Positions 1 through 8,493 of a stretch of 64,000 nucleotides of DNA are shown in pieces. The DNA comes from Pseudoglutamicibacter cumminsii (GTDB lineage Bacteria; Actinomycetota; Actinomycetes; Actinomycetales; Micrococcaceae): assembly GCF_003143995.1 (NCBI RefSeq), contig NZ_QFWG01000004.1, positions 1-64,000 on the forward strand, given 5' to 3'. The notes beneath the pieces were generated by a model. The model saw nothing but the letters and a program-made list of their open reading frames with translations. It did no database searches and was not told the origin of the DNA. The translations under genes and the position numbers were made by a program. Within the stretch, counting starts at the first letter, position 1. Every line of letters starts with the position of its first letter.

Positions 1-335
1 AAGACGGGAAAACGCCCCCACGTGCAGTCAACATCTAATCCAAGCAGAAACCCACACACCCTGACAGGGATCAAAGGCATGCAGGCAACCACCAAACAAA
101 AAAATATTTGGTATCAACAAACAAACTTGGCACACTATTGAGTTCTCAAACAACAGACACCCAACCAGCTCGCTGCAGTGACCTGCAGTCCGCTCCGAAG
201 GGCGCACTGAATACCGACCAATTTCTTGGTTGAGTTTCAGTGGGTTGGTCGCCTCAGTGCTCTCACGACCTCTTTCGGTCGGAGCCGTTCGCGGCGACAA
301 GAGAAAACATTACGGCAGTTCCGAACATCGTGCAA
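1..335 (-). promoter_or_regulatory. rRNA operon promoter and 16S leader (operon continues off the left edge)
   Basis: Read on the minus strand, this stretch matches the leader that precedes 16S rRNA in Micrococcales. The motif GAGAACTCAATAGTGTGCCA lies within 126-150, followed by the GTTTGTTTGTTGATACCAAA region and a TTGATCCCTGTCAGGGT block near 60-75. A strong sigma-70-type promoter sits at its upstream end: -35 TTGCAC at 330-335 and -10 TAATGT at 307-312, with a 17-base spacer, so transcription should start near 300 and run toward position 1. The conserved block around 126-150 is where rrn antitermination (boxA-like) and RNase III processing signals are usually found. The 16S gene itself is outside the window. 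The rest of the gap, up to 592, holds AT-rich sequence that may carry further rrn promoters or an UP element; I see no gene there. Confidence 0.8.
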
Positions 336-592
336 ATCGGCGGGAAACCCCTGATGGACAGGAAAATGCCCCCAGAAACCGCATGATTTCGCGGTTTTTC
401 ATCGCGAAGGTGTGCCGGTTCACCCAAAATTCACCTAATTTTTGTGGCTAGCGTCACTAAAAATTGCCGGAAAACTGTTTGATTGCGCGAGAAAAGCATC
501 GCTTTTTCGCTCGAATCTATCCTCGTCAAACTATCCCCGGTGTAGCGCATCGAGCACTGCCGCCGCGTGCTCGTCCGTGATTTCACCCCGGC

Positions 593-1420
593 CTACAGCC
601 TGGTGATGGCCGCCGTCGCCATCGCAACATAGAAGCCATGCGCGCCCACCGGCGCATCTGGGCCAGACCAACCCCGACGGGCAGACTCAACCGCTTCCGG
701 CGTCAGACCCCGCGCAAAACCAGCGCCGGCACCAGAGCCACTAGCGATCGCCGCATCAACCGAGGAACGCAGCAACGGCCCCAACGCCGCGCTCGGGTCC
801 TCAACACCCACCGAGCTCAACGCATCCCACGCGTATGCAACCGACGCAGACACCGGCTCTGTAGCCACAGCGACAGCCGCCGCATACAGATCGCGGTCGT
901 CCTCATCGAGCACAAATGGTTCACACCCCAACTCGACGGCGAGCGCCAACGCGACCGGAACCATGAGCTTCGGCGCAGAGACCGCGGCACGCGCACCGTT
1001 GAGCGCGGTGACGTCCATGCTTGTGCCGGTGAATCGGAGTAGAGGGTGGATCGCGAGCGGAACCGCGCCGGCTTCCGCGGCCGGGGTCAGCACGTCGATG
1101 CCTAGCGCCGGCGATGTGTGGATCACCAGCTGGCCCACCTGGAAACGATGCGCGGCAGCGGCGAACGCGACCTCCTGCTGGATGGTCGCGGCATCCAGCG
1201 CGAACACGACGGCCTCGCTGCGTTCCAGGACGTCGGCGGTAGTCATGTGCGGAACACCGGGCAGGATCGCCTCGGCGCGGTCCGCAGAACGCTCATCCGT
1301 AACCGAAATCCCAACGATCTGATGCCCCGCGGACCTCCACGCCGCCGCAACAACAGGACCCACGCGCCCCGCGCCAATAATCCCGATGCCCAGCCGCGGC
1401 GCATGGCTGCTTGCCCACAT
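593..1420 (-). CDS. Rossmann-like and DUF2520 domain-containing protein
   Basis: This 275-residue protein has an N-terminal NAD(P)-type Rossmann fold with the glycine motif GAGRVG at residues 16-21, followed by a helical C-terminal half of the DUF2520 type (for example HPLLRFTG near residue 125). Proteins of this architecture resemble ketopantoate/pyrroline-5-carboxylate reductase-like dehydrogenases and in other actinobacteria often stand next to panC; no pan gene is present here. The substrate is unknown. The start lies four bases beyond the stop of the upstream IclR gene, with AAGGA about ten bases ahead of the ATG, so the two are probably co-transcribed. It could be an orphan oxidoreductase or a helper of the neighbouring uptake system; the sequence does not decide. 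Confidence 0.8.
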   Translation of the reverse strand: MWASSHAPRLGIGIIGAGRVGPVVAAAWRSAGHQIVGISVTDERSADRAEAILPGVPHMTTADVLERSEAVVFALDAATIQQEVAFAAAAHRFQVGQLVIHTSPALGIDVLTPAAEAGAVPLAIHPLLRFTGTSMDVTALNGARAAVSAPKLMVPVALALAVELGCEPFVLDEDDRDLYAAAVAVATEPVSASVAYAWDALSSVGVEDPSAALGPLLRSSVDAAIASGSGAGAGFARGLTPEAVESARRGWSGPDAPVGAHGFYVAMATAAITRL

Positions 1421-1424
1421 AGCT

Positions 1425-2174
1425 TCAGTCCTTATCTGCCATCTTCTCTGCTGCCTTCAATAATTGTGGCAAAACCCGGTCAACATAGTCGGTACGGGAC
1501 TCCCGCGCCGTGGGTGTCGGCACGCTCAAGGCAACCAACGAACCCTGAAGCAGATCCACTGGGACGGACAGTGTTCGGATACCCAAAGTGTGCTCTTCTT
1601 CGGCTAAGCAATACCCCTGTGCCCGCGCCTTGCGCACTTCTTCCATGATCGAGCTAACTTCAGTTTTAGTGTGGGGAGTCAGCTTTGGTCGGTCGATGCT
1701 CTCTAGGACGCTCTCAACTTCCGCATCGTCAAGCATCCCGAGCATGGCACGCCCCATCGCGGTGCAGTACACAGGCAAATAAGATCCGACATTCACACGG
1801 ATAGAAAGTTCCTGGTCTGCGTGGCACGCATGAAGATTAATGACTCTGCCATGGGAGTACTGAGTCAGGGTCGTGGTTTCACGTACCTCAGCAGACAGTC
1901 GGCGCAGAATTGGGGCCGCTTTTCTTACCGGGTCACTTGCTTCTAAATACGGCTTGGACAGTTCGAGCAGTTTTGACCTCACACGGAAAACAGATCCTTC
2001 TTGAGCCAGGTACCCCAACTCCACGAGCGTGGCGAGATACCTGCGTGTAGCTGCCGGGGATAGCTCTGCCCTAGCGGCTACTTCTGAGAGAGTGAGCGGA
2101 CTACCTGTAAATGCCTTGATGACCTTGAGTCCACGGCTAAAAGACTGTACGTGCTGATCTGATTCCTGTGCCAC
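1425..2174 (-). CDS. IclR-family transcriptional regulator (PcaR-like)
   Basis: A 249-residue IclR regulator. A winged helix-turn-helix covers roughly residues 10-70 (LTLSEVAARAELSPAATRRY is the recognition region) and an IclR effector-binding domain covers the rest, with YLPVYCTAMGRAML typical of the PcaR/PcaU branch. I place the start at the GTG at 2174 because GTGAGG lies seven bases upstream; a TTG two codons earlier has no room for a ribosome binding site. It is divergent from an ABC importer and hydrolase operon, and a strong palindrome lies between them at 2246-2270, which makes it the likely local regulator. PcaR-type proteins sense aromatic or small organic acids, but the effector here is unknown. 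Confidence 0.88.
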   Translation of the reverse strand: MAQESDQHVQSFSRGLKVIKAFTGSPLTLSEVAARAELSPAATRRYLATLVELGYLAQEGSVFRVRSKLLELSKPYLEASDPVRKAAPILRRLSAEVRETTTLTQYSHGRVINLHACHADQELSIRVNVGSYLPVYCTAMGRAMLGMLDDAEVESVLESIDRPKLTPHTKTEVSSIMEEVRKARAQGYCLAEEEHTLGIRTLSVPVDLLQGSLVALSVPTPTARESRTDYVDRVLPQLLKAAEKMADKD

Positions 2175-2210
2175 AAGCAATCCTCACTTTGATAGTGATC
2201 GAAATATACC

Positions 2211-2270
2211 TTGACGTGTGACTTACATCTCACTCATACTCTATCCACAGCGAAAAGGTTTTTCGCTGTG
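2211..2270 (+). promoter_or_regulatory. Promoter and candidate IclR operator for the ABC importer operon
   Basis: A -35 TTGACG at 2211-2216 and -10 CATACT at 2235-2240 (18-base spacer) predict a start near 2247. Exactly there is a hyphenated palindrome, CACAGCGAAAA at 2246-2256 and its complement TTTTCGCTGTG at 2260-2270, separated by GGT. A perfect 11-base arm over the transcription start fits an operator; an attenuator hairpin is a less likely reading because only AAACGT follows it. The divergent IclR gene would use the opposite strand around TATATT near 2203-2208. Confidence 0.6.
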
Positions 2271-2317
2271 CGAAACGTCAGGCCAATGCAAGGCTTCTAG
2301 AAACGCAGGGGTTATAG

Positions 2318-3229
2318 ATGAGACGTCGCATTCAACGCTTCATTGCTCTATGTACTGCGGCGATAACAGTCGTTGCGCTGAGCGGCTGTGTCGTTCTGCG
2401 TGAAGGCGGACAATCGCAGCGGGAATCCGATGCCTCCCGTCAGGTACACCAAGAAATCGTCCCTTTGCCTGAAGAAATCAAAAAACGAGGGCATCTGGTT
2501 TTCGGTTCCCAGCTCGCTTCTCCGCCTCTGAACTTCTCAGATGGGGACACCTATAAAGGCATCAACATCGATATCGCCGAAGAAATTGGTCGACGTCTCG
2601 ATGTTGAGATCAAGTGGAAGCAATACCCTTTCGCTGGCCTCATCCCGGCAGTACAGTCACGCCAAGTCGATGCTGGCATCGACTTGATCGGGGACACCGA
2701 AGAACGTGCCCGGGCCGTCGACTTCTCTAACTACATGAACCAGGCCACTTCACCACTTGTGAAGCGAGGAAATCCACACAAGATCAAGTCAGCTGCGGAC
2801 CTATGCGGGCTGTCTGTTGCCATCGTCCGCGGTGGTGTCCAACTTGAGCTGGCACAAGAAGAAAACGAAAAGTGCATCGAAAACGGCAAGCCGGCCATCG
2901 ACATCAAGCAGTTCGCCGCACCGAGCGACGCACGGCTTTCGGTTCAAGCAGGCCGCACCGCAGCTTTCCTCGGGAACACCCCCGTGATGCGATACATCGC
3001 AGAAAGCGAGGCAACCCGCGACACATTCGAAATGGGCGGCGAAGCCACCTATCAGCTGCAACCGATCGGGATCATCACAGCTAAAGACCGAACCGATCTC
3101 AAGGAATCAATCCAATCTGCCCTGGACGTCATGCAAGCAGACGGCACCATTGACCAGCTCCTCGAGAAGTGGGACCTGAAAGATCTCAGCCTCGGATCAG
3201 ACGCTGATGACACGAAGGGGAAGCCATAA
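2318..3229 (+). CDS. Polar amino-acid-type ABC transporter substrate-binding lipoprotein
   Basis: This 303-residue protein carries a lipoprotein signal with lipobox LSGC, the lipidated Cys being residue 24. The mature part is a family 3 extracellular solute-binding protein (SBP_bac_3): LVFGSQLASPPLNFSDG, then IAEEIGRRLDVEIKWK and RQVDAGIDLIGDTEERA are the usual landmarks of the polar amino-acid group. It is anchored outside the membrane and should deliver ligand to the permease encoded next, with which it overlaps in TAATG. Ligand is unknown; neighbouring regulator and hydrolase suggest an amino-acid derivative or small organic acid rather than a standard amino acid, but that is inference. 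Confidence 0.88.
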   Translation: MRRRIQRFIALCTAAITVVALSGCVVLREGGQSQRESDASRQVHQEIVPLPEEIKKRGHLVFGSQLASPPLNFSDGDTYKGINIDIAEEIGRRLDVEIKWKQYPFAGLIPAVQSRQVDAGIDLIGDTEERARAVDFSNYMNQATSPLVKRGNPHKIKSAADLCGLSVAIVRGGVQLELAQEENEKCIENGKPAIDIKQFAAPSDARLSVQAGRTAAFLGNTPVMRYIAESEATRDTFEMGGEATYQLQPIGIITAKDRTDLKESIQSALDVMQADGTIDQLLEKWDLKDLSLGSDADDTKGKP

Positions 3230-4098
3230 TGCCAACCTCAACTGTGAAACAGAATCTCATCGGTCAGCTGCCTGACCCTGTAGCTAAACAGCGTCACCCT
3301 TGGCGGATTATCTCCGGCATTCTCGTCGTGATCGCCACGATTTTCGTCGCATATGGTTTGTGGTCAAATCAAGCCCTCGACCATGACACCATCGGCCGTT
3401 ACCTCACGCACGACAACATCATGAGCGGCCTCAAAAACACGATCGTTTTGGCTCTCATCTCTATGGCCATCGGCGTGGTGGGTGGTTTCGTATTCGCCCT
3501 GATGCGTTTGTCGGAGAATCCCGTTCTCCGCGCGATTGGGTTTGCTTATGTCGCAATCGTCCGAAGCATCCCACTGTTGCTTCTGATCCTGTTCGTAGGC
3601 AACATCTCCCTGTTCTGGTCTGGAATCGACATCCTCAACCCCATCACGAAGGAAGTTTGGTTCAGCTGGGATACTAACGACCTCATCACCCCATTCGTGG
3701 CTTCAGTCATCGCCCTGTCGGTGAACGAGGCCGCCTACATGGCTGAAATTATTCGATCCGGCATCTCCTCCGTCGACGAAGGTCAGCGTGAGGCTGCCGA
3801 TGCGCTAGGCCTCGGACCGTTCCGAACCATGACCCGCGTCATTCTGCCTCAGGCTTTGCGCGTCATCATCCCGCCCACAGGTAGCCAGTTCATCACCATG
3901 ATCAAGATGACCTCACTCGTTTCGGTCATCGCAGGTGGCGACCTACTTACAGAAGCCCAGAACATCGCCGCCATTAACCTGCGCACACTCGAGCTGCTTT
4001 TCGTGGCTTTCCTGTGGTACTTCGCAGTCACCGGTATCGCTACGATCGGCCAAACGATCCTCGAACGGCGTCTGGCACGTGGCCAGAGGAAAGGCTAA
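3229..4098 (+). CDS. ABC transporter permease (HisM/GlnP family)
   Basis: A 289-residue integral membrane permease of the polar amino-acid uptake family. An N-terminal segment around residues 25-45 is followed by further membrane segments and by the cytoplasmic EAA loop (EAADALGLGPFRT, about residue 187) that docks to the ATPase. Only one permease gene is present, so it probably works as a homodimer. The start codon shares one base with the stop of the binding protein, indicating translational coupling, and the ATPase gene starts six bases after its stop. The N-terminal cytoplasmic stretch of about 20 residues before the first membrane segment is longer than in the shortest family members. 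Confidence 0.9.
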   Translation: MPTSTVKQNLIGQLPDPVAKQRHPWRIISGILVVIATIFVAYGLWSNQALDHDTIGRYLTHDNIMSGLKNTIVLALISMAIGVVGGFVFALMRLSENPVLRAIGFAYVAIVRSIPLLLLILFVGNISLFWSGIDILNPITKEVWFSWDTNDLITPFVASVIALSVNEAAYMAEIIRSGISSVDEGQREAADALGLGPFRTMTRVILPQALRVIIPPTGSQFITMIKMTSLVSVIAGGDLLTEAQNIAAINLRTLELLFVAFLWYFAVTGIATIGQTILERRLARGQRKG

Positions 4099-4104
4099 GT
4101 CATC

Positions 4105-4899
4105 ATGTCCGTACAAGCTCAGACGCACACTGACACAAAGGCTCCTTTGCTCTCGATCCAAGGAGTACACAAGTTCTTCCATTCCCTCCATGTATTGAAG
4201 GGAATCGACCTCGACATTCACCACGGTCAGGTGACCTGCCTCCTGGGTCCGTCAGGTTCCGGTAAGTCGACGCTCTTGCGTTGCATCAACCACCTTGAAG
4301 CCATCGACGCCGGACGTATCGTGATGGACGGAGAGACACTGGCATACGAAGAAAAAGCCGGAGAGATGCACCTGAGGAAACGGCGTGACATCGATCGGCA
4401 ACGCCAAGAGATTGGCATGGTCTTCCAACATTTCAATCTCTTCCCGCACTATTCCGTGCTACAAAACATCACGCTCGCACCGAACTTGCTCGGCAGAGCT
4501 AACCGCAGCGAAGCAAAGCGCACCGCGTACGAACTACTCGAACAAGTTGGTCTAGCCCATAAAGCCGACGCCTACCCGGCCGCGCTTTCGGGCGGACAAA
4601 AGCAGCGTGTCGCCATTGCTCGCGCGCTAGCGATGAAGCCCCGCGTCATGCTATTCGACGAACCGACCAGCGCTCTAGACCCCGAACTGGTTGGGGAAGT
4701 TCTCAAGGTCATGAAAAGCCTCGCGGAAGACGGCATGACCATGATCGTTGTGACGCACGAAATGGCATTCGCCCGGGATGTTGCAGACCAAGTCGCGGTC
4801 ATGGATCAGGGCGTCATCATCGAATCCGGAACATCCGCGGAAGTTTTCGACAATCCGCAGTCTGAGCGAACCATCAACTTCCTACGCCACGTCCGGTAA
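4105..4899 (+). CDS. Amino-acid ABC transporter ATP-binding protein (GlnQ type)
   Basis: A 264-residue ABC ATPase with Walker [10 protein letters not shown] near residue 49, Q-loop in [11 protein letters not shown], signature LSGGQKQR, Walker [14 protein letters not shown] and the switch His in VTHEMAFA. These are the features of GlnQ/HisP-like ATPases that energise polar amino-acid import. It is the third gene of the importer operon. The reading frame ends inside the first unit of a 16-base tandem repeat (4891-4970), so the last codons and the stop are part of that repeat. Confidence 0.93.
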   Translation: MSVQAQTHTDTKAPLLSIQGVHKFFHSLHVLKGIDLDIHHGQVTCLLGPSGSGKSTLLRCINHLEAIDAGRIVMDGETLAYEEKAGEMHLRKRRDIDRQRQEIGMVFQHFNLFPHYSVLQNITLAPNLLGRANRSEAKRTAYELLEQVGLAHKADAYPAALSGGQKQRVAIARALAMKPRVMLFDEPTSALDPELVGEVLKVMKSLAEDGMTMIVVTHEMAFARDVADQVAVMDQGVIIESGTSAEVFDNPQSERTINFLRHVR

Positions 4900-4970
4900 G
4901 TACAGAGTCCGGTAAACACCGAGTCCGGTAGGCACCACGTCCGGCCATCACATAGTTCAGTAACCACACT
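4891..4970. repeat. Five 16-bp degenerate tandem repeats
   Basis: Units start at 4891, 4907, 4923, 4939 and 4955. The first three begin GTCCGGTA and the fourth GTCCGG; the fifth is diverged (GTTCAGTA). The first unit contains the final codons and TAA stop of the ABC ATPase gene. The array fills most of the gap to the hydrolase gene. Confidence 0.85.
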
Positions 4971-4997
4971 TATGCGCATCGATTGAAAGTAATGAGA

Positions 4998-5846
4998 ATG
5001 TCTACGAATACGAACAGCAAACTTGTCCTCCTCGGAACGGGAGGCGGCCCCACCCCGAAGCGTGAACGTAACGCAAATTCCAACGCGATCGTCGTAGGCG
5101 ATGCGACTTACATTATCGACGCGGGTAACGGGATTGCCCGTCAGCTGGCGTTCGCCGATATCGCTTTCAACTCGATTCGTTCCGTTGGCATCACTCACCA
5201 CCACTCGGACCATAATGCCGATGCTGGCACGCTGCTTCACTTGGCCTGGTGCGCCAACCTAACGAGGCCTGTGGAAACGTTCGGCCCGGCGCCATGGTCA
5301 AGCATGTGGGATTCCTTCCTCAAGTACGCCGAGCGTGACACAAGCATTCGTATCGTTGACGAAGGCCGCCCAGATTTCGCCGCTTTGGTTTCAGCTAGCG
5401 ACATCACAGATCCGGGCGTTGTATATGAAGACGATCGCGTCAGGATCAGCGCAACCTGGGTCAATCACCCACCAATCGACGCGTTGGCATACCGGATCGA
5501 TTGCGAAGACAAGAGCTACGTCATCTCAGGCGATACGACCCCGTGCGATTCGCTCGTAGAGCTGGCTCAAGGTGCAGACGTGCTCGTCCACGAGGTGATG
5601 CACGTGCCAAGCATTGAGCCGTTGGTTGCAAGGAGTAATGGCGAAACGTTGCGCGATCACCTCATCGCTTCCCACACCGCGTCAACCGACGTTGGAGAAG
5701 TTGCGGCGCGTGCTGGCGTCAAGAAACTAGTGTTGTCACACTTTGTCCCTAGTAGCCCTGCCGTACCTGATGAGGTATGGCTTGCAGATGCTCAACTAGG
5801 CTACGACGGCCCGGTGGTCGTTGGTCAGGATCTCATGGAGATCTAG
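4998..5846 (+). CDS. Metallo-beta-lactamase-fold hydrolase (RNase Z/arylsulfatase-like)
   Basis: A protein of about 282 residues with the metal-binding motif HHHSDH near residue 67, preceded by the GTGGGP opening strand typical of the RNase Z/arylsulfatase branch. Further metal or structural histidines appear in VHEVMH, SHTAST and LSHF. It should bind two zinc ions and hydrolyse an ester, lactone or similar bond in the cytoplasm. I chose the ATG at 4998, which has GAAAG seven to eight bases upstream; a TTG at 4983 and an ATG at 4992 are alternatives in frame. Its place after the importer genes suggests it processes the imported compound. It is not the housekeeping tRNA 3'-processing enzyme on this evidence alone. 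Confidence 0.8.
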   Translation: MSTNTNSKLVLLGTGGGPTPKRERNANSNAIVVGDATYIIDAGNGIARQLAFADIAFNSIRSVGITHHHSDHNADAGTLLHLAWCANLTRPVETFGPAPWSSMWDSFLKYAERDTSIRIVDEGRPDFAALVSASDITDPGVVYEDDRVRISATWVNHPPIDALAYRIDCEDKSYVISGDTTPCDSLVELAQGADVLVHEVMHVPSIEPLVARSNGETLRDHLIASHTASTDVGEVAARAGVKKLVLSHFVPSSPAVPDEVWLADAQLGYDGPVVVGQDLMEI

Positions 5847-5853
5847 GGCAAAC

Positions 5854-7386
5854 CTACGACGCCTCACCCCAGTGGTTCTTGTCCGCCCAGCCCGCGAGGG
5901 CGGCGGCCCGCTCCGTCTGCTGCAGGATGAACGCTTCCGCGGTCTGTTCCGCCACATCGTAGATCTCGGTGTCCACCGGCCCCGCGGCCGTACCGATCGT
6001 GATCGTGGCAACGCCAGCCGACCTCGCGAGCGGCCCCTGCTTCAACGCGACACCCTGCGTGCGCTGATGCGGAACAAACGCGACCCTCTTCACCAGACGC
6101 CCCGACGTGATGATCAGCATCGTCTGCGTGACCGCGAACGCCTGCCGCACCCCCGCGATCGGTGAAAGCCACCGCGCCTTCCGCGGGCTCGCAACGAATT
6201 CTGGTTCGGAGCTCGGCTGATCCACCGCGGCCACCACGAGCGGCCGTGTCCGGTCCGTCCCCGGATTCGGGATCAACGCCGCGACCACGGCGAGCGCCTC
6301 CTGGAAGGTACCCACCGGCAACAGGACATTGCTCTTCGCCTCAGTGATCCCATCGGACGGCACATTCGCGATAACCCGCCACCAGCCGGTCAGCTTCCAC
6401 AGCAGCGGCTGCTCAAGCCCCAACGCGTGCACGCGCTCCGGCGGGACGGTGGTACTGGTGGATTCGGTGTAGCCACGCTTCAGAACCAGGCCATCCCGGC
6501 CGGCGCTCACAACGAAGCCACCATTCGTGTTGACCATCGAGAACACGAGGCCGCCCCACGCGAGGAACATCGGCCCGAAAAACACGAGAGGCCGCGTGAA
6601 CGAGGACGCAATGAGCGCGGTCACCACATACGCGAGGACCACAGCGGCACCGAAACCCACGTGACGCATCAACGCGGCCGCCACAAGCCGGCCCATCCGC
6701 ACCTTAACGAGGGGGCGTTCGGCCTGCGCTTGCGGAACGTCGACGTGCGGGTCGGTTGAATGCCCGATGCGCGGATCCGCTGGTGCGTGAGCCGGCGCCT
6801 CAGCCTGAGCCGTCATTTCAGTTTGCGCCGCGGCCGCCGGAGTCTGTTCACCGCGCGCGGCCCGCAAAATGTCCTCACGCAGTTGCTGCGCCTGCCGGTA
6901 CGTCACGTACTGGAGTTTCGCGGCGGCTTCTTGCGCATCGGCGACATGGATCTCGAGCTCAGCAAGGCCGAAGATACGCGCCAAAATAGGCCGGTTGATG
7001 TCAACGCTCTGGATCCGGTCGATGCGGGCGTGACGCACGTTCTTCATGAAGACGCCCTGCCGCACCTCGACCCGGTTCTCCGTGATCCGGTACCCCATGG
7101 CCCGCCACATGAACCACGAATACACGACCATGCCAACCGCAACGGCAAGCGACGCCCCCAGGATCCACAGGTCTTCAGAGGCAAAATCAAACGACCCCGA
7201 AGAACCCTGGCCCTTGCCTTCGCCCTTATCCTCGCCTTCGCCGCCGGACGGGCCGCCACTCACAAACGACTCAACCCAGCTGCGCACAAAATTGAACGCC
7301 ACCAGCGCGACAATGACCCAACCGCGCACCAACGGCGTAGCCTTGTGGACCCGCTTCCACTCAACTTCTTCAGGAACGTTAGCCAC
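5854..7386 (-). CDS. PH domain-containing membrane protein (YdbT-like)
   Basis: A 510-residue protein with bacterial PH (bPH_2, formerly DUF304) domains and several membrane segments (about residues 25-40, 75-92, 230-260). The conserved piece YRITENRVEVRQG followed by RHARIDRIQSVDI is diagnostic of the family. A charged glycine/lysine-rich insert (GEGEDKGEGKGQG) follows the first hydrophobic segment and an Ala/Pro-rich linker of about 50 residues lies in the middle. Start is GTG, eight bases after the stop of the smaller PH protein. The pair occurs as YdbS/YdbT in other Gram-positive bacteria, where function is poorly defined (membrane stress or toxin tolerance has been suggested). It ends seven bases from the convergent hydrolase gene. 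Confidence 0.87.
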   Translation of the reverse strand: MANVPEEVEWKRVHKATPLVRGWVIVALVAFNFVRSWVESFVSGGPSGGEGEDKGEGKGQGSSGSFDFASEDLWILGASLAVAVGMVVYSWFMWRAMGYRITENRVEVRQGVFMKNVRHARIDRIQSVDINRPILARIFGLAELEIHVADAQEAAAKLQYVTYRQAQQLREDILRAARGEQTPAAAAQTEMTAQAEAPAHAPADPRIGHSTDPHVDVPQAQAERPLVKVRMGRLVAAALMRHVGFGAAVVLAYVVTALIASSFTRPLVFFGPMFLAWGGLVFSMVNTNGGFVVSAGRDGLVLKRGYTESTSTTVPPERVHALGLEQPLLWKLTGWWRVIANVPSDGITEAKSNVLLPVGTFQEALAVVAALIPNPGTDRTRPLVVAAVDQPSSEPEFVASPRKARWLSPIAGVRQAFAVTQTMLIITSGRLVKRVAFVPHQRTQGVALKQGPLARSAGVATITIGTAAGPVDTEIYDVAEQTAEAFILQQTERAAALAGWADKNHWGEAS

Positions 7387-7394
7387 AACGCCCC

Positions 7395-8024
7395 CTAAAT
7401 CCCGGCGAGCTTCTGCTCACCCCGGGCCGCGAGCTCATCACGCAAACGCTCGCCATCCGCTTGAGTCAAACCAGGGATGTCGGGCGAGCTCTCCGCCGCG
7501 GCCGTCTTAAACGACACCTCACACAAGCCATACCGACGCATCAGCGGCCCCGACGTCAGGTCAACGTACTGAAGCCGGCCATACGGAACCACCACAACCC
7601 GGCGGAGAATGATCCCCACCCGATACGTGAAATCGTTCTCCCGCAGCATCCAGCCCATGCTGCGCACGCGTGGCCCAATCAGAAAAGCCTCAACAACCCC
7701 GCTCACCAGCGAGTACGCAACCAGGATCCACCCAGCCCATACAAGCCAAGTTGGGGTAGCCCACACATCGAAATGCTTCAACAGCCACGGGACACAACCC
7801 CCGGCCGCCCACGCCACAGTCGAGAAGAAATTCGCAAGATGGTGAACCTTCGCCAACCGCGGATCCACCGGAATCCACTCATGATCCGCAACCCACGGTT
7901 GCGGCTGCGCAGGTTCTTGCTGAGTTTCGCTAGGCTGCACCGACCCGCCCGGCTGCGGCTGCGCCTTCACCGTATCGTCAGCCTGCGGTTCCTCGCCAGC
8001 GTGCACCGCATCGTCATGCTGCAT
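7395..8024 (-). CDS. PH domain-containing membrane protein (YdbS-like)
   Basis: A protein of 209 residues when started at the ATG at 8024, which has GGAG six bases ahead and overlaps the stop of the DUF3180 gene by about ten bases; longer in-frame starts would overlap much further and lack a binding site. It has an acidic, glutamine/proline-rich N-terminus (first 60 residues), two membrane segments and a bPH_2 domain with FTYRVGIILRRVVVVPYGRL, the family hallmark. It probably forms a complex with the larger PH protein encoded immediately downstream. Confidence 0.85.
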   Translation of the reverse strand: MQHDDAVHAGEEPQADDTVKAQPQPGGSVQPSETQQEPAQPQPWVADHEWIPVDPRLAKVHHLANFFSTVAWAAGGCVPWLLKHFDVWATPTWLVWAGWILVAYSLVSGVVEAFLIGPRVRSMGWMLRENDFTYRVGIILRRVVVVPYGRLQYVDLTSGPLMRRYGLCEVSFKTAAAESSPDIPGLTQADGERLRDELAARGEQKLAGI

Positions 8025-8493
8025 CTGGAGCTCCTTCCGTTGGGCCGGAATCGTCGTCGTCATCCGAATTAACAGTGCACAGCCGCTGCACCACGAGCCC
8101 CACCACGGCCACAATCACGCCAGCCGCCACCGCGAACACGGAACGCCAGAAAACCGGCGAGCCTACAGCGCCATGCAACGCCACATCCACCACAACGCCC
8201 GCATGGAAACCCGAAACAGCCAGCCCCACCAACGCGGAAGCCTGCGCAAAAACCACAACGCGCACCGCCGCCAACGGGTCGATCCGCCGATCAGTGCGCC
8301 GCGTCCGCGACAAATACACCCACAAACCCAACACGAACGCGACAACAGCCACCGCAAGCAACGCCGCCGACGACGTCCACCCCACCGCCCACACTTTCGC
8401 GCCCGCAACAGCCAGCAGAGTCGAAATCAGCAACCCCGCAGCCGCGAACACAAACCAGCCAATCAGCAGCGGCAGAACACGCAACTTAATCAC
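8014..8493 (-). CDS. DUF3180 family membrane protein
   Basis: A 159-residue protein with four predicted membrane segments (about residues 5-30, 42-62, 75-98 and 115-138) and an acidic Asp/Ser tail. This matches DUF3180, a small actinobacterial membrane family almost always found directly after folK, as here. The GTG start overlaps the folK stop (GTGA). Function is unknown; the constant linkage to folate genes is likely historical or a co-expression matter rather than evidence of a folate role. Confidence 0.85.
   Translation of the reverse strand: MIKLRVLPLLIGWFVFAAAGLLISTLLAVAGAKVWAVGWTSSAALLAVAVVAFVLGLWVYLSRTRRTDRRIDPLAAVRVVVFAQASALVGLAVSGFHAGVVVDVALHGAVGSPVFWRSVFAVAAGVIVAVVGLVVQRLCTVNSDDDDDSGPTEGAPDAA

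Noticed and set aside
230-451. A short plus-strand open frame in the rRNA leader region
   Set aside because: It lies opposite the rrn promoter and leader, and has no binding site or similarity.
4998-5846. Hydrolase considered as housekeeping RNase Z
   Set aside because: The gene follows an ABC importer, and only the shared fold motifs were seen; a substrate-specific hydrolase is at least as likely.
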